64,000 nt of DNA from Bradyrhizobium algeriense (GCF_036924595.1 NZ_JAZHRV010000001.1:5332001-5396000), one strand, 5' to 3'. Positions 1 through 10,362 are shown, counted from the first letter of the stretch. The notes: generated by a model not told the origin, from the sequence alone. Made by a program: numbers and translations.

Positions 1-1622
1 AGCAACTGCGCCGCGGAGAGCACGTGTGACGAGGCCGTCTCGGTCTCGGTCGCGCCACGCTGCACGTCGGTGATGTTGGCGGATACCATCTGCGTTCCCA
101 TCGCCGCCTGCTGCACGTTGCGGGAGATTTCCTGCGTCGCCGCGCCCTGCTCTTCCACGGCGGCCGCGATCGCCGAGGAAATTTCGGAAAGCTTTCCGAT
201 GGTGCCCGAGATTTCCTGGATGGCGCCGACCGAATCCTGGGTTGCGGACTGAATACCGGTGATCTGCTGACCGATCTCGCCGGTGGCCTTGGCGGTCTGT
301 TCGGCCAGCGCCTTGACTTCGGACGCAACGACCGCAAAGCCACGGCCGGCTTCACCGGCGCGTGCCGCCTCGATGGTGGCGTTGAGCGCAAGCAGGTTGG
401 TCTGGCCCGCAATGTTGTTGATGAGCTCGATCACGTCGCCGATGCGGGCGGCGGCTTTCGACAATTCGCCGACCCGATCGTTGGTCCTTGAGGCCTGATC
501 CACAGCATCGCTTGCCATCCGCGCGGATTCCTGCACCTGCCGGCTGATCTCGTTGACCGAGGACGCCATTTCCTCGGTGGCGGATGCGACCGACTGCACG
601 TTGGTGGAGGCCTCTTCCGAGGCTGCCGAGACGGTGGTGGCAAGCTCCTGGGCGCGCTCCGCGGTCGAAGTCAGCGTGCCTGCGGAAGCCTCGAGTTCGG
701 TCGAGGCCGACGACACGGTTTCGACGATCTCGCCGATCATGGCTTCGAAGTCCCGCGTGATGCTGTCGACGCGACGGCCGCGCTCGATCTTGGCTTCGGC
801 ATCGCGGGCGGCGACCTCGTCGGCGGCCTTCTTGGCGATCAGCGCATCCTTGAATACCTGCAGGGCATCCGCCATCGCGCCGATTTCGGTCTTCTCACCG
901 CGGCGCGTTACTGCGGCGGACAGGTCGCCCCTTCCCAGCGCCTGCATCGGCATCACGACGGAGGCAATCCCGCTCGAGAGATCGCGGACCAGATACATCC
1001 CCACGCCGATACCGCAGATGACGACGGCAGCGACAATGCCCAGGACGGTCCAGAACGCGAAATTGTAACCTTCCGCAGCCTTCCGGGTCGCGGTGTCCGC
1101 TCCCGCATTGTTGAGATTGATGGATTTTTCCAGGAACGCATCGGATTCGGCGGCGATGACCGCAACTTTCTTGGAGATGGCTTCGCTCGCCTCATGCGGA
1201 ATCCGGCCGATGCTCTGGCGCGACAACTCGATGACCTCCTGGACGCCGGTGATGTACTTGTCCCAGGCGCGCGCCCAGTTCTCGTAGATCGAGCGCTCTT
1301 CGGGAGAGGTAATCATCGGCTCGTAAGCCTTGCGATCTTTTGCAATCCTTTCGAGGATGCCGGCCAGTCGCTTGTCGTTGGCGGCCTTCGCCTCCAGCGT
1401 TTCCGCCATCACATGGGCACGGAGTGCAACGCGGAACAGGTTGATATCCGCCCGTAGTTCACCGAGCACCCGGACGCTCGGAAGCCAGTTCGAGGCGATT
1501 TCCACCGTGTGGGCGTTGATCACCTGCATGCTGCGGATCGCCAGCAGGCCGATGCCGGACATCGCGATCAGCATGAATGCGATCACGGCGATGACCTTGG
1601 CGCGAATGGAAAGTGCGGGCAT
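1..1622 (-). CDS. Methyl-accepting chemotaxis protein, 3' end outside window
   Basis: Transmembrane chemoreceptor that would control the CheA kinase. The protein starts [10 protein letters not shown] at 1622 and about 540 residues lie in the window; it runs off the left edge, so the C-terminus is missing. I see a first membrane helix at about residues 9-29, a periplasmic part resembling a four-helix-bundle ligand domain (about 35-185), a second membrane helix at about 188-212, a HAMP-like linker, and the cytoplasmic signalling domain. The conserved hairpin tip ([20 protein letters not shown]) falls near residues 397-420. No ligand can be named. No che genes are visible beside it, so it looks like an orphan receptor. 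Confidence 0.93.
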   Translation of the reverse strand, partial: MPALSIRAKVIAVIAFMLIAMSGIGLLAIRSMQVINAHTVEIASNWLPSVRVLGELRADINLFRVALRAHVMAETLEAKAANDKRLAGILERIAKDRKAYEPMITSPEERSIYENWARAWDKYITGVQEVIELSRQSIGRIPHEASEAISKKVAVIAAESDAFLEKSINLNNAGADTATRKAAEGYNFAFWTVLGIVAAVVICGIGVGMYLVRDLSSGIASVVMPMQALGRGDLSAAVTRRGEKTEIGAMADALQVFKDALIAKKAADEVAARDAEAKIERGRRVDSITRDFEAMIGEIVETVSSASTELEASAGTLTSTAERAQELATTVSAASEEASTNVQSVASATEEMASSVNEISRQVQESARMASDAVDQASRTNDRVGELSKAAARIGDVIELINNIAGQTNLLALNATIEAARAGEAGRGFAVVASEVKALAEQTAKATGEIGQQITGIQSATQDSVGAIQEISGTIGKLSEISSAIAAAVEEQGAATQEISRNVQQAAMGTQMVSANITDVQRGATETETASSHVLSAAQL

Positions 1623-1792
1623 GGCTGGCTCTCTCAAGCGTTGGAGACAGGCGCCGCTGAATTATGAGGAACTGCCGTCAATCTTCGATGCGCCGGGAAT
1701 ATTCGGCAACGGTACGCATCAGGTCGCAAGCGACGGTTAATACGGCGCTCCGTAAAATTACCCGGGTGCGGGAACGGACACTGAATTGAGCG

Positions 1793-2026
1793 CTAACCGA
1801 CGGATTCGGCGACAAGGCGAATCCGGAAAACCGGCCGCTTGGCTTCGTCCAGAAGCTCCATCTGCCATTCGGCGTTCTGTTTCAGGCTGCGCGAAAGGCT
1901 GCCGAGCAGGTTACCGCAGACCTTGGTCATCTCGGTCCAGGCGGCCTCGCGGCTTGCGAATTCGGATCCCTGATCGGACGCGCCTGCGTAGCTGCCGTGG
2001 CTGATCCGAAAAAAATACAGCGGCAT
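1793..2026 (-). CDS. DUF6894-type small protein
   Basis: A 77-residue protein beginning MPLYFFRISHG, a start typical of the short DUF6894 proteins that are numerous in Bradyrhizobium and relatives. A second in-frame ATG lies four codons upstream at 2038. I prefer 2026 because family members begin at this MPxYFF motif and GAGAT precedes it at usable distance. No membrane helix or catalytic motif is visible, and the function of the family is unknown. It is transcribed leftwards toward the chemoreceptor with a gap of about 170 bases. Confidence 0.7.
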   Translation of the reverse strand: MPLYFFRISHGSYAGASDQGSEFASREAAWTEMTKVCGNLLGSLSRSLKQNAEWQMELLDEAKRPVFRIRLVAESVG

Positions 2027-2186
2027 GATTGATCTCATGGGTTGGGCCGCCCCCGGCCTTCTCTGCCGGTCACCAGTTGGAATGAGATTCGCTACCGGGA
2101 CGTGAATGCGCCAGCCCGTATGACTACGGGTTGGCGTTCGTCAGCTGAAATGGATTGGCCGGAGCCGAGGCCGACTTACCGTGCAA

Positions 2187-2804
2187 TTAATCGGTCGAGC
2201 GGCGCAGCTCCGGAGCGCTCTCGGCCTTGGCCGGTTCAGACTTGGCCGATTCAGCCTTTGGCTCGGATTTCACCGGCTCGAGCTTGGCGCTCTCGACCGC
2301 CGGCGTTTCGACGCGCGACGTTACCTCGGCACGTGCGTCAGCCGCCGCGCGCGACGGCTCCTCCCGACGAAGCATCGAGCGCGGCCGCGCCACGGAGCGC
2401 GCCATCAGCATCTGCGAGGCGCCCTGATGGCGGAAATCGCAATAGGCGAAGCCCATGCCCGAGACGGAGCCGCGGAACGAGCGATCGTCGCGCTTGTCGA
2501 GATTGAAGCACGGCTCGAACGGAAGTCCCTTGATCGAAGCACAAACGGCCTGGCCGCGAATCTGCAGCGTGTTGCCGGGCAGGCGCACATGGCGGATCGG
2601 GCCGGAGCCGCTGAATTGGACAGAACCGGCTGCGCCGAGATCTTCGAGAATGCGGCCGGCGCCACGGGTACCGTCGAAACAGGTAAAGGCGAAAACTTTG
2701 CCGGTCACAAACCTGCGCGCCTCGTCGGCATTCATGCTCCCGGCCAGCGCAGGAACGATCATCGCACCGGCCGTGACGGCCCCCAGAACCAAACGCGCAA
2801 GCAT
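2187..2804 (-). CDS. Secreted protein of unknown function with charged tail
   Basis: A 205-residue protein. The chosen start (MLARLVLG, 2804) gives a clean signal peptide of about 22 residues ending PALAG; an upstream in-frame start at 2825 only adds residues before it. The mature part carries several cysteines, including TCFDGTRG, AVCASIKG, EPCFNLDK and YCDFRHQG, which could form disulphides in the periplasm. The last 50 residues are a low-complexity Ser/Glu/Pro/Lys/Ala tail with near repeats of KSEPK/AES. I do not recognise the family. It probably acts outside the cytoplasm. Confidence 0.7.
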   Translation of the reverse strand: MLARLVLGAVTAGAMIVPALAGSMNADEARRFVTGKVFAFTCFDGTRGAGRILEDLGAAGSVQFSGSGPIRHVRLPGNTLQIRGQAVCASIKGLPFEPCFNLDKRDDRSFRGSVSGMGFAYCDFRHQGASQMLMARSVARPRSMLRREEPSRAAADARAEVTSRVETPAVESAKLEPVKSEPKAESAKSEPAKAESAPELRRSTD

Positions 2805-2911
2805 GCTGCTACTCCAACTTAACAATAGCGCGGGCGCCCGCCTTTACCCCGTGCTTACCATATCAACAGTGGCAACATTGGAGCAGGTTGGTTGGTAAAG
2901 TCTGAACGCCG

Positions 2912-3898
2912 TTAGAGAATTTTTACCACGATTCGACCGCGGACCTGCCCGGCGAGTATTTGCTCACCGGTTCCAATGACCTGGTCGAGGGTGATTTCCT
3001 GAGTAATATCAGCAAGTTTTCCTTTATCCAAATCGCTGGCGAGGCGATTCCAGGCAAGCTTGCGCTGGGGCAGCGGACACATCACGGAATCGATGCCCAG
3101 AAGGCACACCCCGCGTAAAATGAAAGGCGCGACCGAAGACGGCAGGTCCATGCCGGCGGCAAGCCCGCAGGCGGCGATGGCGCCGCCATATTTCGTCATC
3201 GAAAGCAGGTTGGCGAGCGTAGTCGAGCCGACGCTGTCGACGCCGCCTGCCCAGCGCTCCTTCGCCAGCGGCTTGGCGGGCCCTGCGAGTTCGGCACGGT
3301 CGATCACCTCGGCGGCACCGATCCCCTTGAGGTAGTCGGCCTCCGAGATGCGCCCGGTGGATGCGATGACGTGGTAGCCGAGTTTCGAGAGCACGGCGGT
3401 GGCGACCGAACCGACGCCGCCGGCAGCGCCCGTCACCACGACAGGGCCGCTCGCAGGCGTCAGGCCATGCTTCTCCAGCGCCAGCACCGACAGCATCGCG
3501 GTGTAGCCGGCGGTGCCGATCGCCATCGCGTCGCGGGTCGAAATGTCGTCGGGCAGCCGCACCAGCCAGTCGCCCTTGACGCGCGCCTTCTCGGCATAGG
3601 CGCCGAGATGGGTCTCACCCATGCCCCAGCCGTTGCAGACGACCTTGTCGCCGGCCTTCCATTCCGGATGCGAGGATTGTTCGACGGTGCCTGCGAAATC
3701 GATGCCGGCGATCATCGGGAAGCGCCGCACCACAGGGGCCTTGCCGGTGACGGCCAGGCCATCCTTGTAGTTCAGCGTCGACCACTCGACCGCAACCGTG
3801 ACGTCGCCTTCCATCAGCTCGGCTTCGTCGAACTGCGTCAGTGCGGCGGTGGTGCCCTTCTCCGCCTTGTCGATCCTGATGGCCTTGAACGTTCCCAC
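2912..3898 (-). CDS. acuI: AcuI/YhdH-type NADPH-dependent acrylyl-CoA reductase
   Basis: A zinc-free medium-chain dehydrogenase/reductase of 328 residues. The family (YhdH/AcuI) reduces acryloyl-CoA to propionyl-CoA with NADPH. Visible marks are the substrate-side motif [22 protein letters not shown], the nucleotide-binding loop [12 protein letters not shown] and the YHVIASTGR strand that usually binds the NADPH phosphate. I chose a GTG start (VGTFKAIRI) with GGGGAG six bases upstream. A longer open frame to 3958 would overlap the upstream MFS gene. It lies 43 bases downstream of that transporter, so the two are probably co-transcribed. Exact substrate is inferred from family only. Confidence 0.87.
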   Translation of the reverse strand: MGTFKAIRIDKAEKGTTAALTQFDEAELMEGDVTVAVEWSTLNYKDGLAVTGKAPVVRRFPMIAGIDFAGTVEQSSHPEWKAGDKVVCNGWGMGETHLGAYAEKARVKGDWLVRLPDDISTRDAMAIGTAGYTAMLSVLALEKHGLTPASGPVVVTGAAGGVGSVATAVLSKLGYHVIASTGRISEADYLKGIGAAEVIDRAELAGPAKPLAKERWAGGVDSVGSTTLANLLSMTKYGGAIAACGLAAGMDLPSSVAPFILRGVCLLGIDSVMCPLPQRKLAWNRLASDLDKGKLADITQEITLDQVIGTGEQILAGQVRGRIVVKIL

Positions 3899-3941
3899 GG
3901 CAAACTCCCCGGACTTTTCTCTGTCAGGAGTGTTTACCGCA

Positions 3942-5192
3942 TCAGGCGGGTTGTGCAACCGGGCGCGCGACCGGCTGCTCGACGATCGGCAGGTTGATCA
4001 GCGCCGACAGCACACCGAAGAAGATCGAGAGCCACCAGATCGGCGTATAGGAACCGAACTGCTCGAACACCACGCCGCCGAGCCAGACGCCGAGGAAACC
4101 GCCGACCTGATGGCTGACGAAGGCAAAGCCATACAGCGTCGCAAACCAGCGGGTGCCGAACATCAGCGCCACCAGCGCCGAGGTCGGCGGCACCGTCGAG
4201 AGCCAGGTCAGGCCGGTGGCGGCGCCGAATACGATCGCCGAAAAGGTGGTGATCGGAAACGAGATGAACGCCATGATCGACAGCGCGCGGGCGAAGTAGA
4301 TCAGCGAGAGAATATAGCGCTTCGGATATTTGTTCTGCAGCCAGCCGACACTGAGCGAGCCGATGATGTTGAAGAGACCGATGGCCGCGACCACCCAGCC
4401 GCCGGTCCACGCCGCAACCCCGCGATCGGCCAGATAGGCCGGCAGATGCACGGTGATGAAGGCGAGCTGGAAGCCGCAGGTGAAGAAGCCGAGCACCAAT
4501 AGAACATAGGAGCGATGGCCGAACGCCTCCGCCAGCGCGGTCTTGAACGATTGCTGGTCGCCGACAGGTTCGTTCGACGACGTCGAAGGCGGCGTCGCGA
4601 TCGCCAGCGACAGCGGCACGATCAAGAGCATCAGGAGCGCGAACACCGTCAGCGCCGCCTGCCAGCCGAAATTGTCGATCATCGCGACGCCGAACGGCGC
4701 GAACAGGAATTGGCCGAACGAGCCGGCCGCGGTGCCGGCGCCGAGCGCAAAGCCGCGCTTCTCGGGCGGCAAGAGCTTGCTGAACGCCGACAGCACCAGG
4801 TTGAACGAACAGCCTGATAGACCGAAGCCGATCAGGACGCCGGCGCCGAGATCGAGCGACAACGGCGCCGTGGAATAACGCATCAGGAGCAGACCGCCGG
4901 CATAGAGCAGCGCGCCGACGATCATCACACGCAGGATGCCGAAGCGATCGGCGATGGCGCCCGCGATCGGCTGGCCCAGGCCCCACAACAGGTTCTGCAG
5001 TGCCAGCGCGAGGCCGAAGACGTCGCGGCCCCAGGTGAACTCACGGCTCATCGGCTGGACGAAAAATCCGAGGCTCGAGCGCGGCCCGAAGCTCAGCAGC
5101 GCGATCAAGCATCCGCAGATGATGATGACGAGCGGCGTCCGCCAGGTGCCAAGGCCGGAGGATGGACGAAGATCGCCGGTCGTTGCTGACAT
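3942..5192 (-). CDS. MFS transporter
   Basis: A 416-residue major facilitator superfamily permease of the inner membrane. It has about twelve hydrophobic helices and an MFS loop 2-3 signature region ([14 protein letters not shown]). The start MSATTGD at 5192 is preceded by AGGAA at suitable spacing. The neighbouring reductase gene follows 43 bases downstream on the same strand, which suggests an organic acid or other small carbon compound as substrate. The sequence alone does not fix the substrate or the direction of transport. Confidence 0.9.
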   Translation of the reverse strand: MSATTGDLRPSSGLGTWRTPLVIIICGCLIALLSFGPRSSLGFFVQPMSREFTWGRDVFGLALALQNLLWGLGQPIAGAIADRFGILRVMIVGALLYAGGLLLMRYSTAPLSLDLGAGVLIGFGLSGCSFNLVLSAFSKLLPPEKRGFALGAGTAAGSFGQFLFAPFGVAMIDNFGWQAALTVFALLMLLIVPLSLAIATPPSTSSNEPVGDQQSFKTALAEAFGHRSYVLLVLGFFTCGFQLAFITVHLPAYLADRGVAAWTGGWVVAAIGLFNIIGSLSVGWLQNKYPKRYILSLIYFARALSIMAFISFPITTFSAIVFGAATGLTWLSTVPPTSALVALMFGTRWFATLYGFAFVSHQVGGFLGVWLGGVVFEQFGSYTPIWWLSIFFGVLSALINLPIVEQPVARPVAQPA

Positions 5193-5340
5193 ATGAATTT
5201 CCTGCGGGCCGAACCAATGCGCCGGCATGACTTAATGCATTTGCATGAAAACCCCAAGGGGAGCCGCAAAAAAATTCTCGCTGCAGGGCAGCCCTGCAAA
5301 ATCGGCGAGTGCAATCAATGCAATTTATCAGCCGTGGCGC

Positions 5341-5428
5341 GTAGCCCGGATGGAGCGAAGCGCAATCCGGGACGGTCTCACACGCGGATCATCCGGCCCC
5401 CGGATTTCGCTGCGCTCCATCGGGCTAC
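5341..5428. repeat. Intergenic inverted repeat, type C (GTAGCCCG ends)
   Basis: An imperfect inverted repeat with ends GTAGCCCG and CGGGCTAC. The left arm reads GTAGCCCGGATGGAGCGAAG and the right arm is nearly its complement. It lies between the MFS gene and the 3' end of the cell wall hydrolase. Elements of this look are common between genes in Bradyrhizobium and neighbours (established knowledge, not checked here). There is one copy in this window. Confidence 0.75.
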
Positions 5429-5441
5429 GGGAACAACAATG

Positions 5442-6893
5442 CTACCGTTTCGCGCTCGCCTGCTCGGCGGAGCTCTGTGCGGCTTCGGCGAGCTTGGCGG
5501 AGATTGCCGCGGTTTCGGCCTGGCTTCCCCAGCTCGGCGCGTCACTGCCGTTGCCCCAGGCGCGCGGCCGGTAGAAGGTGTGCACGCCGGTCTTGTACAT
5601 CTTCTTCATTTCATTGGCCCAGGACGGCCGCACCCAATAAGCGTGGTAGTGCGTCGACTTGTCGACTTCCGGCAACCAGAGCTGGCCGTCGAGCATCGCC
5701 TTGGCGATTTTCTGCGCGCGCTCCCACATATCGGGCTCGCGAATGACGTCCTTGTTGTTGTCGCAGGCGAAGGTGAACTGGCAGGCCAGATGGCGGTGCT
5801 TGTTCTGGTAGACCACGCCGCACACGGTTTCGGGATATTTGCCGGAGAAGGCGCGGTTCAGCACCACCTGCGCCACCGCGATCTGGCCCCGTACCGCTTC
5901 GCCGCGGGCTTCGAAATAGACCGCTTCCGCCAAACACTTCTCCGACTTGGCGCGCGACTTTTCATCGAACAGGCCGAGACGTTCGGCGGGCGTCTTGGCG
6001 CGCTGGTTGTCGGAATTGACTTCGCCCTTCGGCGCAACGCTCTCGCCCATCTCGCCGGCCCGCACCGGACCATCGGCATCGACCGGCAGCGAGGCCATCA
6101 CTTTCATGTCGGGATCGGGAACAGCGCCCGGAATCACGATGACGGGCTCTTCGCCAGGTCGCCAGCGCTCGATGCTCTCCGGCGAGCCGAGCGACGAACC
6201 AAAGAACAGGCTCGAAGTCTTGAACGAGAAGCCGTCGCGCGGCGACGCCGGCGTGTGCGCGGCCTCGCGCTTTTCCGGAACAGTCTTGAGATCGTCTTGA
6301 GGCCTGGTTTCGAGCGACAGCGACATGTCGTATTGCGCCAGCGGCGGCGCGCGCAGCGCGGCCTGCAGCTCCGGATCGAGCGGCGCGCGCTCAACGGATG
6401 GCGCCATCTCGGCGGTCTTGGCGCCCTTGACCGATGTATTCGATGTCGCGGGGTCCTCGGTCGCCGGCGCGCGCCCGGCGGGGCTTGCGGTTTCAGCAGG
6501 CGGCGGCGTCACGACGAGACGATCGCCCTTCAGCGTGCGATCGACCTTGGGGAAATCGGCAGCGTGATAACGCGGCGGCGGAGCGACGAGCGGATTGCGC
6601 GTCACGGATCCCGTGATGTCGATGCCCTGGTTGTCGAGACTGGCGAGGCGGTAGGTCGCGGTTTGCGGCGAGGAGGTTCCGATCGGACGGCCGAAGGAGA
6701 ACGTTGCGACCTGAATCGTGCCGGCGGACGAGAACACCCGCTTCTGCCAGCGCTCGGCGACGCCGGGCTGGCGCGCCAGCAGCGAAGCGATATCCTGATA
6801 TCCGATCTCGGTCGGCATCAAAGCGAAGACGCAGAGACCGAGGCCGAAGGACGCGAACCGCGCGCCCTTCGGCTGGCTACGCAACACAAACAT
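5442..6893 (-). CDS. SleB-like cell wall hydrolase
   Basis: A protein of about 483 residues. The C-terminal part (about residues 315-450) is a Hydrolase_2/SleB-type domain expected to cut peptidoglycan, with the motif CLAEAVYFEARGE carrying the likely catalytic glutamate, followed by GQIAVAQVVLNRA and CQFTFACD. The N-terminus has a hydrophobic stretch (FASFGLGLCVFALMP) that would act as signal or membrane anchor. The middle is proline- and charge-rich and probably disordered. I use the ATG at 6893; a GTG four codons upstream (6905) is also possible. The 416 bases upstream hold its promoter. Confidence 0.85.
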   Translation of the reverse strand: MFVLRSQPKGARFASFGLGLCVFALMPTEIGYQDIASLLARQPGVAERWQKRVFSSAGTIQVATFSFGRPIGTSSPQTATYRLASLDNQGIDITGSVTRNPLVAPPPRYHAADFPKVDRTLKGDRLVVTPPPAETASPAGRAPATEDPATSNTSVKGAKTAEMAPSVERAPLDPELQAALRAPPLAQYDMSLSLETRPQDDLKTVPEKREAAHTPASPRDGFSFKTSSLFFGSSLGSPESIERWRPGEEPVIVIPGAVPDPDMKVMASLPVDADGPVRAGEMGESVAPKGEVNSDNQRAKTPAERLGLFDEKSRAKSEKCLAEAVYFEARGEAVRGQIAVAQVVLNRAFSGKYPETVCGVVYQNKHRHLACQFTFACDNNKDVIREPDMWERAQKIAKAMLDGQLWLPEVDKSTHYHAYWVRPSWANEMKKMYKTGVHTFYRPRAWGNGSDAPSWGSQAETAAISAKLAEAAQSSAEQASAKR

Positions 6894-7231
6894 CGATACG
6901 CTCACGCAACACTTACACGATCGAACGTCAGTACATCCGTGCAATTCGACCTTTTTTGTTGGTATCGAATTTAGGTTGCCGGGGAGTTAATCGGCGTGGC
7001 CTGCGTGCTACACGCAAGACATCACGGGATTTTCGCGGATCGCATGAGAAGTGTTGGTAAACAGACGCGCGATGAAAGTGGTAAATATCCCGTCAACAAA
7101 GATGATGAAGAAAATTTTTTGCGCACGTACGCACCACGCTCGCCCACGTCGCGACGCGCGAGTTCCAATTCACGCTATCATGGTGAAAGCAGTCAATCGC
7201 AATGACGGCTTTCACGCGTGCGCCAAAACGC
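6894..7231. other. Gene-free, AT-richer region upstream of the cell wall hydrolase
   Basis: This stretch is visibly richer in A and T than its surroundings, for example around 7075-7125. It should contain the leftward promoter of the hydrolase. Short open frames cross it, but none has codon use or composition like the neighbouring genes. I see no RNA gene or clear operator. Confidence 0.4.
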
Positions 7232-7281
7232 GAATGCCGGGGTCATCTAGCGCGAAGACGCGCTTCTGCCCGGGCATGACG
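7232..7281. repeat. Intergenic repeat fragment, type J
   Basis: The segment runs from GAATGCCGGGGTCATC to CCCGGGCATGACG, with an inner hairpin GCGCGAAGACGCGC. It lies just beyond the 3' end of the pyruvate phosphate dikinase gene. Its right end ATGACG matches the ends of repeat types D, F and G elsewhere in the window. It may also help terminate transcription. Confidence 0.6.
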
Positions 7282-7309
7282 TCGTATCCGTTGGTAGCGA
7301 GCGTTTAAA

Positions 7310-10180
7310 CTACGCCTGGCTCGCGACCGTCTTGCCGAGCGCGGCCTGCGCGGCGGCGAGGCGGGCGATCGGCACGCGATAGGGTGAGCACGACACGTAG
7401 TCGAGCCCGATCTCGTGGCAGAACGCCACCGAGGCAGGATCGCCGCCATGCTCGCCGCAAATGCCGACCTTGAGACCGGGCCGGACCTTGCGGCCACGAG
7501 TGACGCCGATCTTCACCAGTTCGCCGACGCCATCGCGATCGACCGAGATGAACGGATCGATTTCCAAAATCCCCTTGCTGACATAGGTGCCGAGGAAGCT
7601 TGCGGCGTCGTCGCGGCTGATGCCGTAGGTGGTCTGGGTCAGGTCGTTGGTGCCGAACGAGAAGAACTCCGCGGTCTGCGCCACGTCGCCGGCCATCAGG
7701 CACGCGCGCGGAAGCTCGATCATGGTGCCGACTTGATAGGCGAGCTTCTTGCCGGTCTCCTTCATCACCGACTGCGCCATCGCGTCGATCCGCGCCTTGA
7801 CCAGGTCGAACTCGGCCTTGGTCGCGATCAGCGGCACCATCACCTCGAGGCCGACAGCCTTGCTGGTGCGCTTCTCGGCTTCGACCGCCGCTTCGAAGAT
7901 CGCACGCGCCTGCATCTCCGCGATCTCCGGATAGGCAATGGCGAGGCGGCAGCCGCGGAAGCCCAGCATCGGATTGAACTCGGCGAGATCGCGGGCACGA
8001 TCGGCGAGCCGGCGCGGATCAGTGTTCATCGCGCGCGCGACTTCCTCGATCTCGGCCTGGGTGTGCGGCAGGAACTCGTGCAGCGGCGGATCGAGCAGGC
8101 GGATCGTGACCGGCAGGCCCTTCATGATCTCGAACAGCTCGACGAAATCGGCGCGCTGCATCGGCAGCAGTTTTGACAGCGCCGCGCGGCGCGACTGTTC
8201 ATCCTCGGAAAGGATCATCTCGCGCACGGTGCGGATGCGGGTTTCCTCGAAGAACATGTGCTCGGTGCGGCACAGCCCGATGCCCTCGCCGCCGAACTTG
8301 ATGGCGGTGCGCGCATCTTCCGGCGTATCCGCGTTGACGCGAACGCCGAGCTTGCGAACCTGATCGGCCCAGCCCATCAGCGTGCCGAATTCGCCCGACA
8401 GTTTCGGCTCGATCATCGGCATGCGGCCGGCCAGCACCTGGCCGAGCGAACCGTCGATGGTGATGACGTCGCCGGTCTTGAAGGTGCGCGAGCCGACACT
8501 CATCGTGCCCCGCCCGTAATCGACGCGAATGGCGCCGCAGCCGGAGACGCAGGGCTTGCCCATGCCGCGCGCGACCACGGCGGCGTGCGAGGTCATGCCA
8601 CCGCGGGTGGTGAGAATGCCTTCAGCGGCGTGCATGCCGTGAATGTCTTCCGGGCTGGTTTCGACGCGCACCAGAATGACGTTGCGGCCGTCGGCCTGAA
8701 GTTTTGCGGCTTCGTCGGACGAGAACACGATCTCGCCCGATGCGGCGCCGGGCGAGGCCGGCAGGCCGGTCGCGATGACGTCGCGCTTGGCCGCGGGATC
8801 GATGGTCGGATGCAGCAATTGATCCAGCGAAGCCGGATCGATCCGCATCACCGCGTCCTTTTTCGAGATCAGGCCTTCATTGGCGAGTTCGACCGCGATG
8901 CGCAGCGCGGCTTTCGCCGTGCGCTTGCCGCCGCGGGTCTGCAGCATCCACAACTTGCCCTGCTCGACCGTGAACTCCATGTCCTGCATGTCGCGGTAGT
9001 GCTTTTCGAGCAGCGTGTAGAACCGCGTCAGCTCCTTGAAGGCTTCCGGCATCGCGCTTTCCATCGACGGCTTGTCGGAGCCGGATTCCTGGCGCGCTTC
9101 CTCGGTGATGTCCTGCGGCGTGCGAATGCCCGCCACCACGTCCTCACCCTGCGCGTTGATCAGGAACTCGCCGTAGAGCTTGCTCTCGCCGGTGGAGGGA
9201 TTGCGGGTGAACGCTACTCCGGTCGCGGAGGTCTCGCCCATGTTGCCGAACACCATGGCCTGCACGTTGACGGCGGTGCCCCAGGATTCCGGGATGTCGT
9301 GCAGGCGGCGATAGGTCACCGCACGCGTATTCATCCAGGATGAGAACACCGCGCCGATCGCGCCCCACAATTGCTCGTGCGGATCCTGTGGGAAATCCTT
9401 GCCGGTCTCGCGCGCCACGGCTTCCTTGTACTTGCCGACCAGCTCGACCCAGTCGTCGCCGGAGAGATCAGTGTCGAGCGTATAGCCCTGGCTGTCCTTG
9501 AAGGTGTCGAGGATGTCCTCGAAGTGATGATGCTCGAAGCCGAGCACCACGTCCGAATACATCGTGATGAAGCGGCGATAGCTGTCATAGGCGAAGCGGC
9601 GATCGCCGGAGAGATCGGCGAGCGCTTCGACCGTCTTGTCGTTGAGGCCGAGATTAAGCACGGTGTCCATCATGCCCGGCATCGAGGCGCGGCCGCCGGA
9701 GCGGACCGAGACCAGAAGCGGATTCTTCGAATCGCCGAACGCCTTTCCGGTCAGCTTGCCGACATGATCGAGCGCCTTCTCCACCTGCGTCTTCAGCGCG
9801 GCGGGATAGGATTTGTCGTGCGCGTAGAAATAGGTGCAGACCGAGGTCGGAATGGTGAAGCCCGGAGGCACCGGCAGGCCGAGATTGGCCATTTCCGCGA
9901 GGTTGGCGCCCTTGCCGCCCAAGAGGTCGCGCAGGCCCGCTTTGCCCTCCGCCTTGCCGTCCCCGAAGGTATAGACCCACTTGCCGGATTTTACCGCGTC
10001 AGTGGCCGGCTTGCGGACTGCGGCCTTCTTGGCCGCGACCTTGGCGGCCGGCTTGGCCGGGGCCTTCTTCAGCGCCTTGCGGGCGGAAGGGGCCACAGCG
10101 GCCTTGGACTGGGCCGATGGCTTTGATTTCGCTACAGATTTCACTGCAGCCTTCTTGGACTTCGCGACGGCTTTGGCCAT
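7310..10180 (-). CDS. ppdK: Pyruvate, phosphate dikinase with Lys/Ala-rich N-terminal tail
   Basis: Interconverts pyruvate, ATP and phosphate with phosphoenolpyruvate, AMP and pyrophosphate; a gluconeogenic/anaplerotic enzyme. At 956 residues it is longer than the usual 870-900. The first 65 residues are an added tail of repeated Lys-Ala-Ala-Val/Pro units, resembling histone H1-like tails. The enzyme proper begins at KWVYTFGDG. The ATP-grasp part follows (LLGGKGANLAEMANLGLPVP), then the phosphohistidine loop GGMTSHAAVVARG at about residue 530, and the PEP-binding barrel with the catalytic cysteine in ICGEHGGDP near residue 907. I use the ATG at 10180. An in-frame TTG three codons upstream is less likely. 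Confidence 0.97.
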   Translation of the reverse strand: MAKAVAKSKKAAVKSVAKSKPSAQSKAAVAPSARKALKKAPAKPAAKVAAKKAAVRKPATDAVKSGKWVYTFGDGKAEGKAGLRDLLGGKGANLAEMANLGLPVPPGFTIPTSVCTYFYAHDKSYPAALKTQVEKALDHVGKLTGKAFGDSKNPLLVSVRSGGRASMPGMMDTVLNLGLNDKTVEALADLSGDRRFAYDSYRRFITMYSDVVLGFEHHHFEDILDTFKDSQGYTLDTDLSGDDWVELVGKYKEAVARETGKDFPQDPHEQLWGAIGAVFSSWMNTRAVTYRRLHDIPESWGTAVNVQAMVFGNMGETSATGVAFTRNPSTGESKLYGEFLINAQGEDVVAGIRTPQDITEEARQESGSDKPSMESAMPEAFKELTRFYTLLEKHYRDMQDMEFTVEQGKLWMLQTRGGKRTAKAALRIAVELANEGLISKKDAVMRIDPASLDQLLHPTIDPAAKRDVIATGLPASPGAASGEIVFSSDEAAKLQADGRNVILVRVETSPEDIHGMHAAEGILTTRGGMTSHAAVVARGMGKPCVSGCGAIRVDYGRGTMSVGSRTFKTGDVITIDGSLGQVLAGRMPMIEPKLSGEFGTLMGWADQVRKLGVRVNADTPEDARTAIKFGGEGIGLCRTEHMFFEETRIRTVREMILSEDEQSRRAALSKLLPMQRADFVELFEIMKGLPVTIRLLDPPLHEFLPHTQAEIEEVARAMNTDPRRLADRARDLAEFNPMLGFRGCRLAIAYPEIAEMQARAIFEAAVEAEKRTSKAVGLEVMVPLIATKAEFDLVKARIDAMAQSVMKETGKKLAYQVGTMIELPRACLMAGDVAQTAEFFSFGTNDLTQTTYGISRDDAASFLGTYVSKGILEIDPFISVDRDGVGELVKIGVTRGRKVRPGLKVGICGEHGGDPASVAFCHEIGLDYVSCSPYRVPIARLAAAQAALGKTVASQA

Positions 10181-10275
10181 GGATTCCAACTATCCGAAAA
10201 GGTGAGAAGATTGCGCGCCTTACACCACTTTGAAGGGTTCCGCGCAAGCCGCGAAACCCTGCTTTCCTGCGGTAT

Positions 10276-10362
10276 TCGAGATACCGGTTCGCGTGAAGAA
10301 GAAAACGCGTCAAACAGGAATCTAGCGTTTCGGTTCTGATTCAATCAGAACCGAAACGCTAG
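10276..10362. repeat. Palindromic repeat, type H, copy 1
   Basis: Positions 10322-10362 form a perfect palindrome with 20-base arms and a one-base centre (ends CTAGCGTTTCGG and CCGAAACGCTAG). To its left is a flank containing GGTTCGCGTGAAGAAGAAAA. The same core and flank occur in reverse orientation at 61379-61473. The right edge touches the stop codon of the DUF3096 gene. Confidence 0.85.

Noticed and set aside
5193..6974. 593-codon + strand frame opposite the cell wall hydrolase
   Set aside because: It is antisense to a gene with clear catalytic motifs and passes through a type C repeat.
7051..7308. 85-codon + strand frame in the gene-free stretch upstream of the hydrolase
   Set aside because: The start has weak support, the second half lies in a type J repeat, and the composition resembles noncoding sequence.
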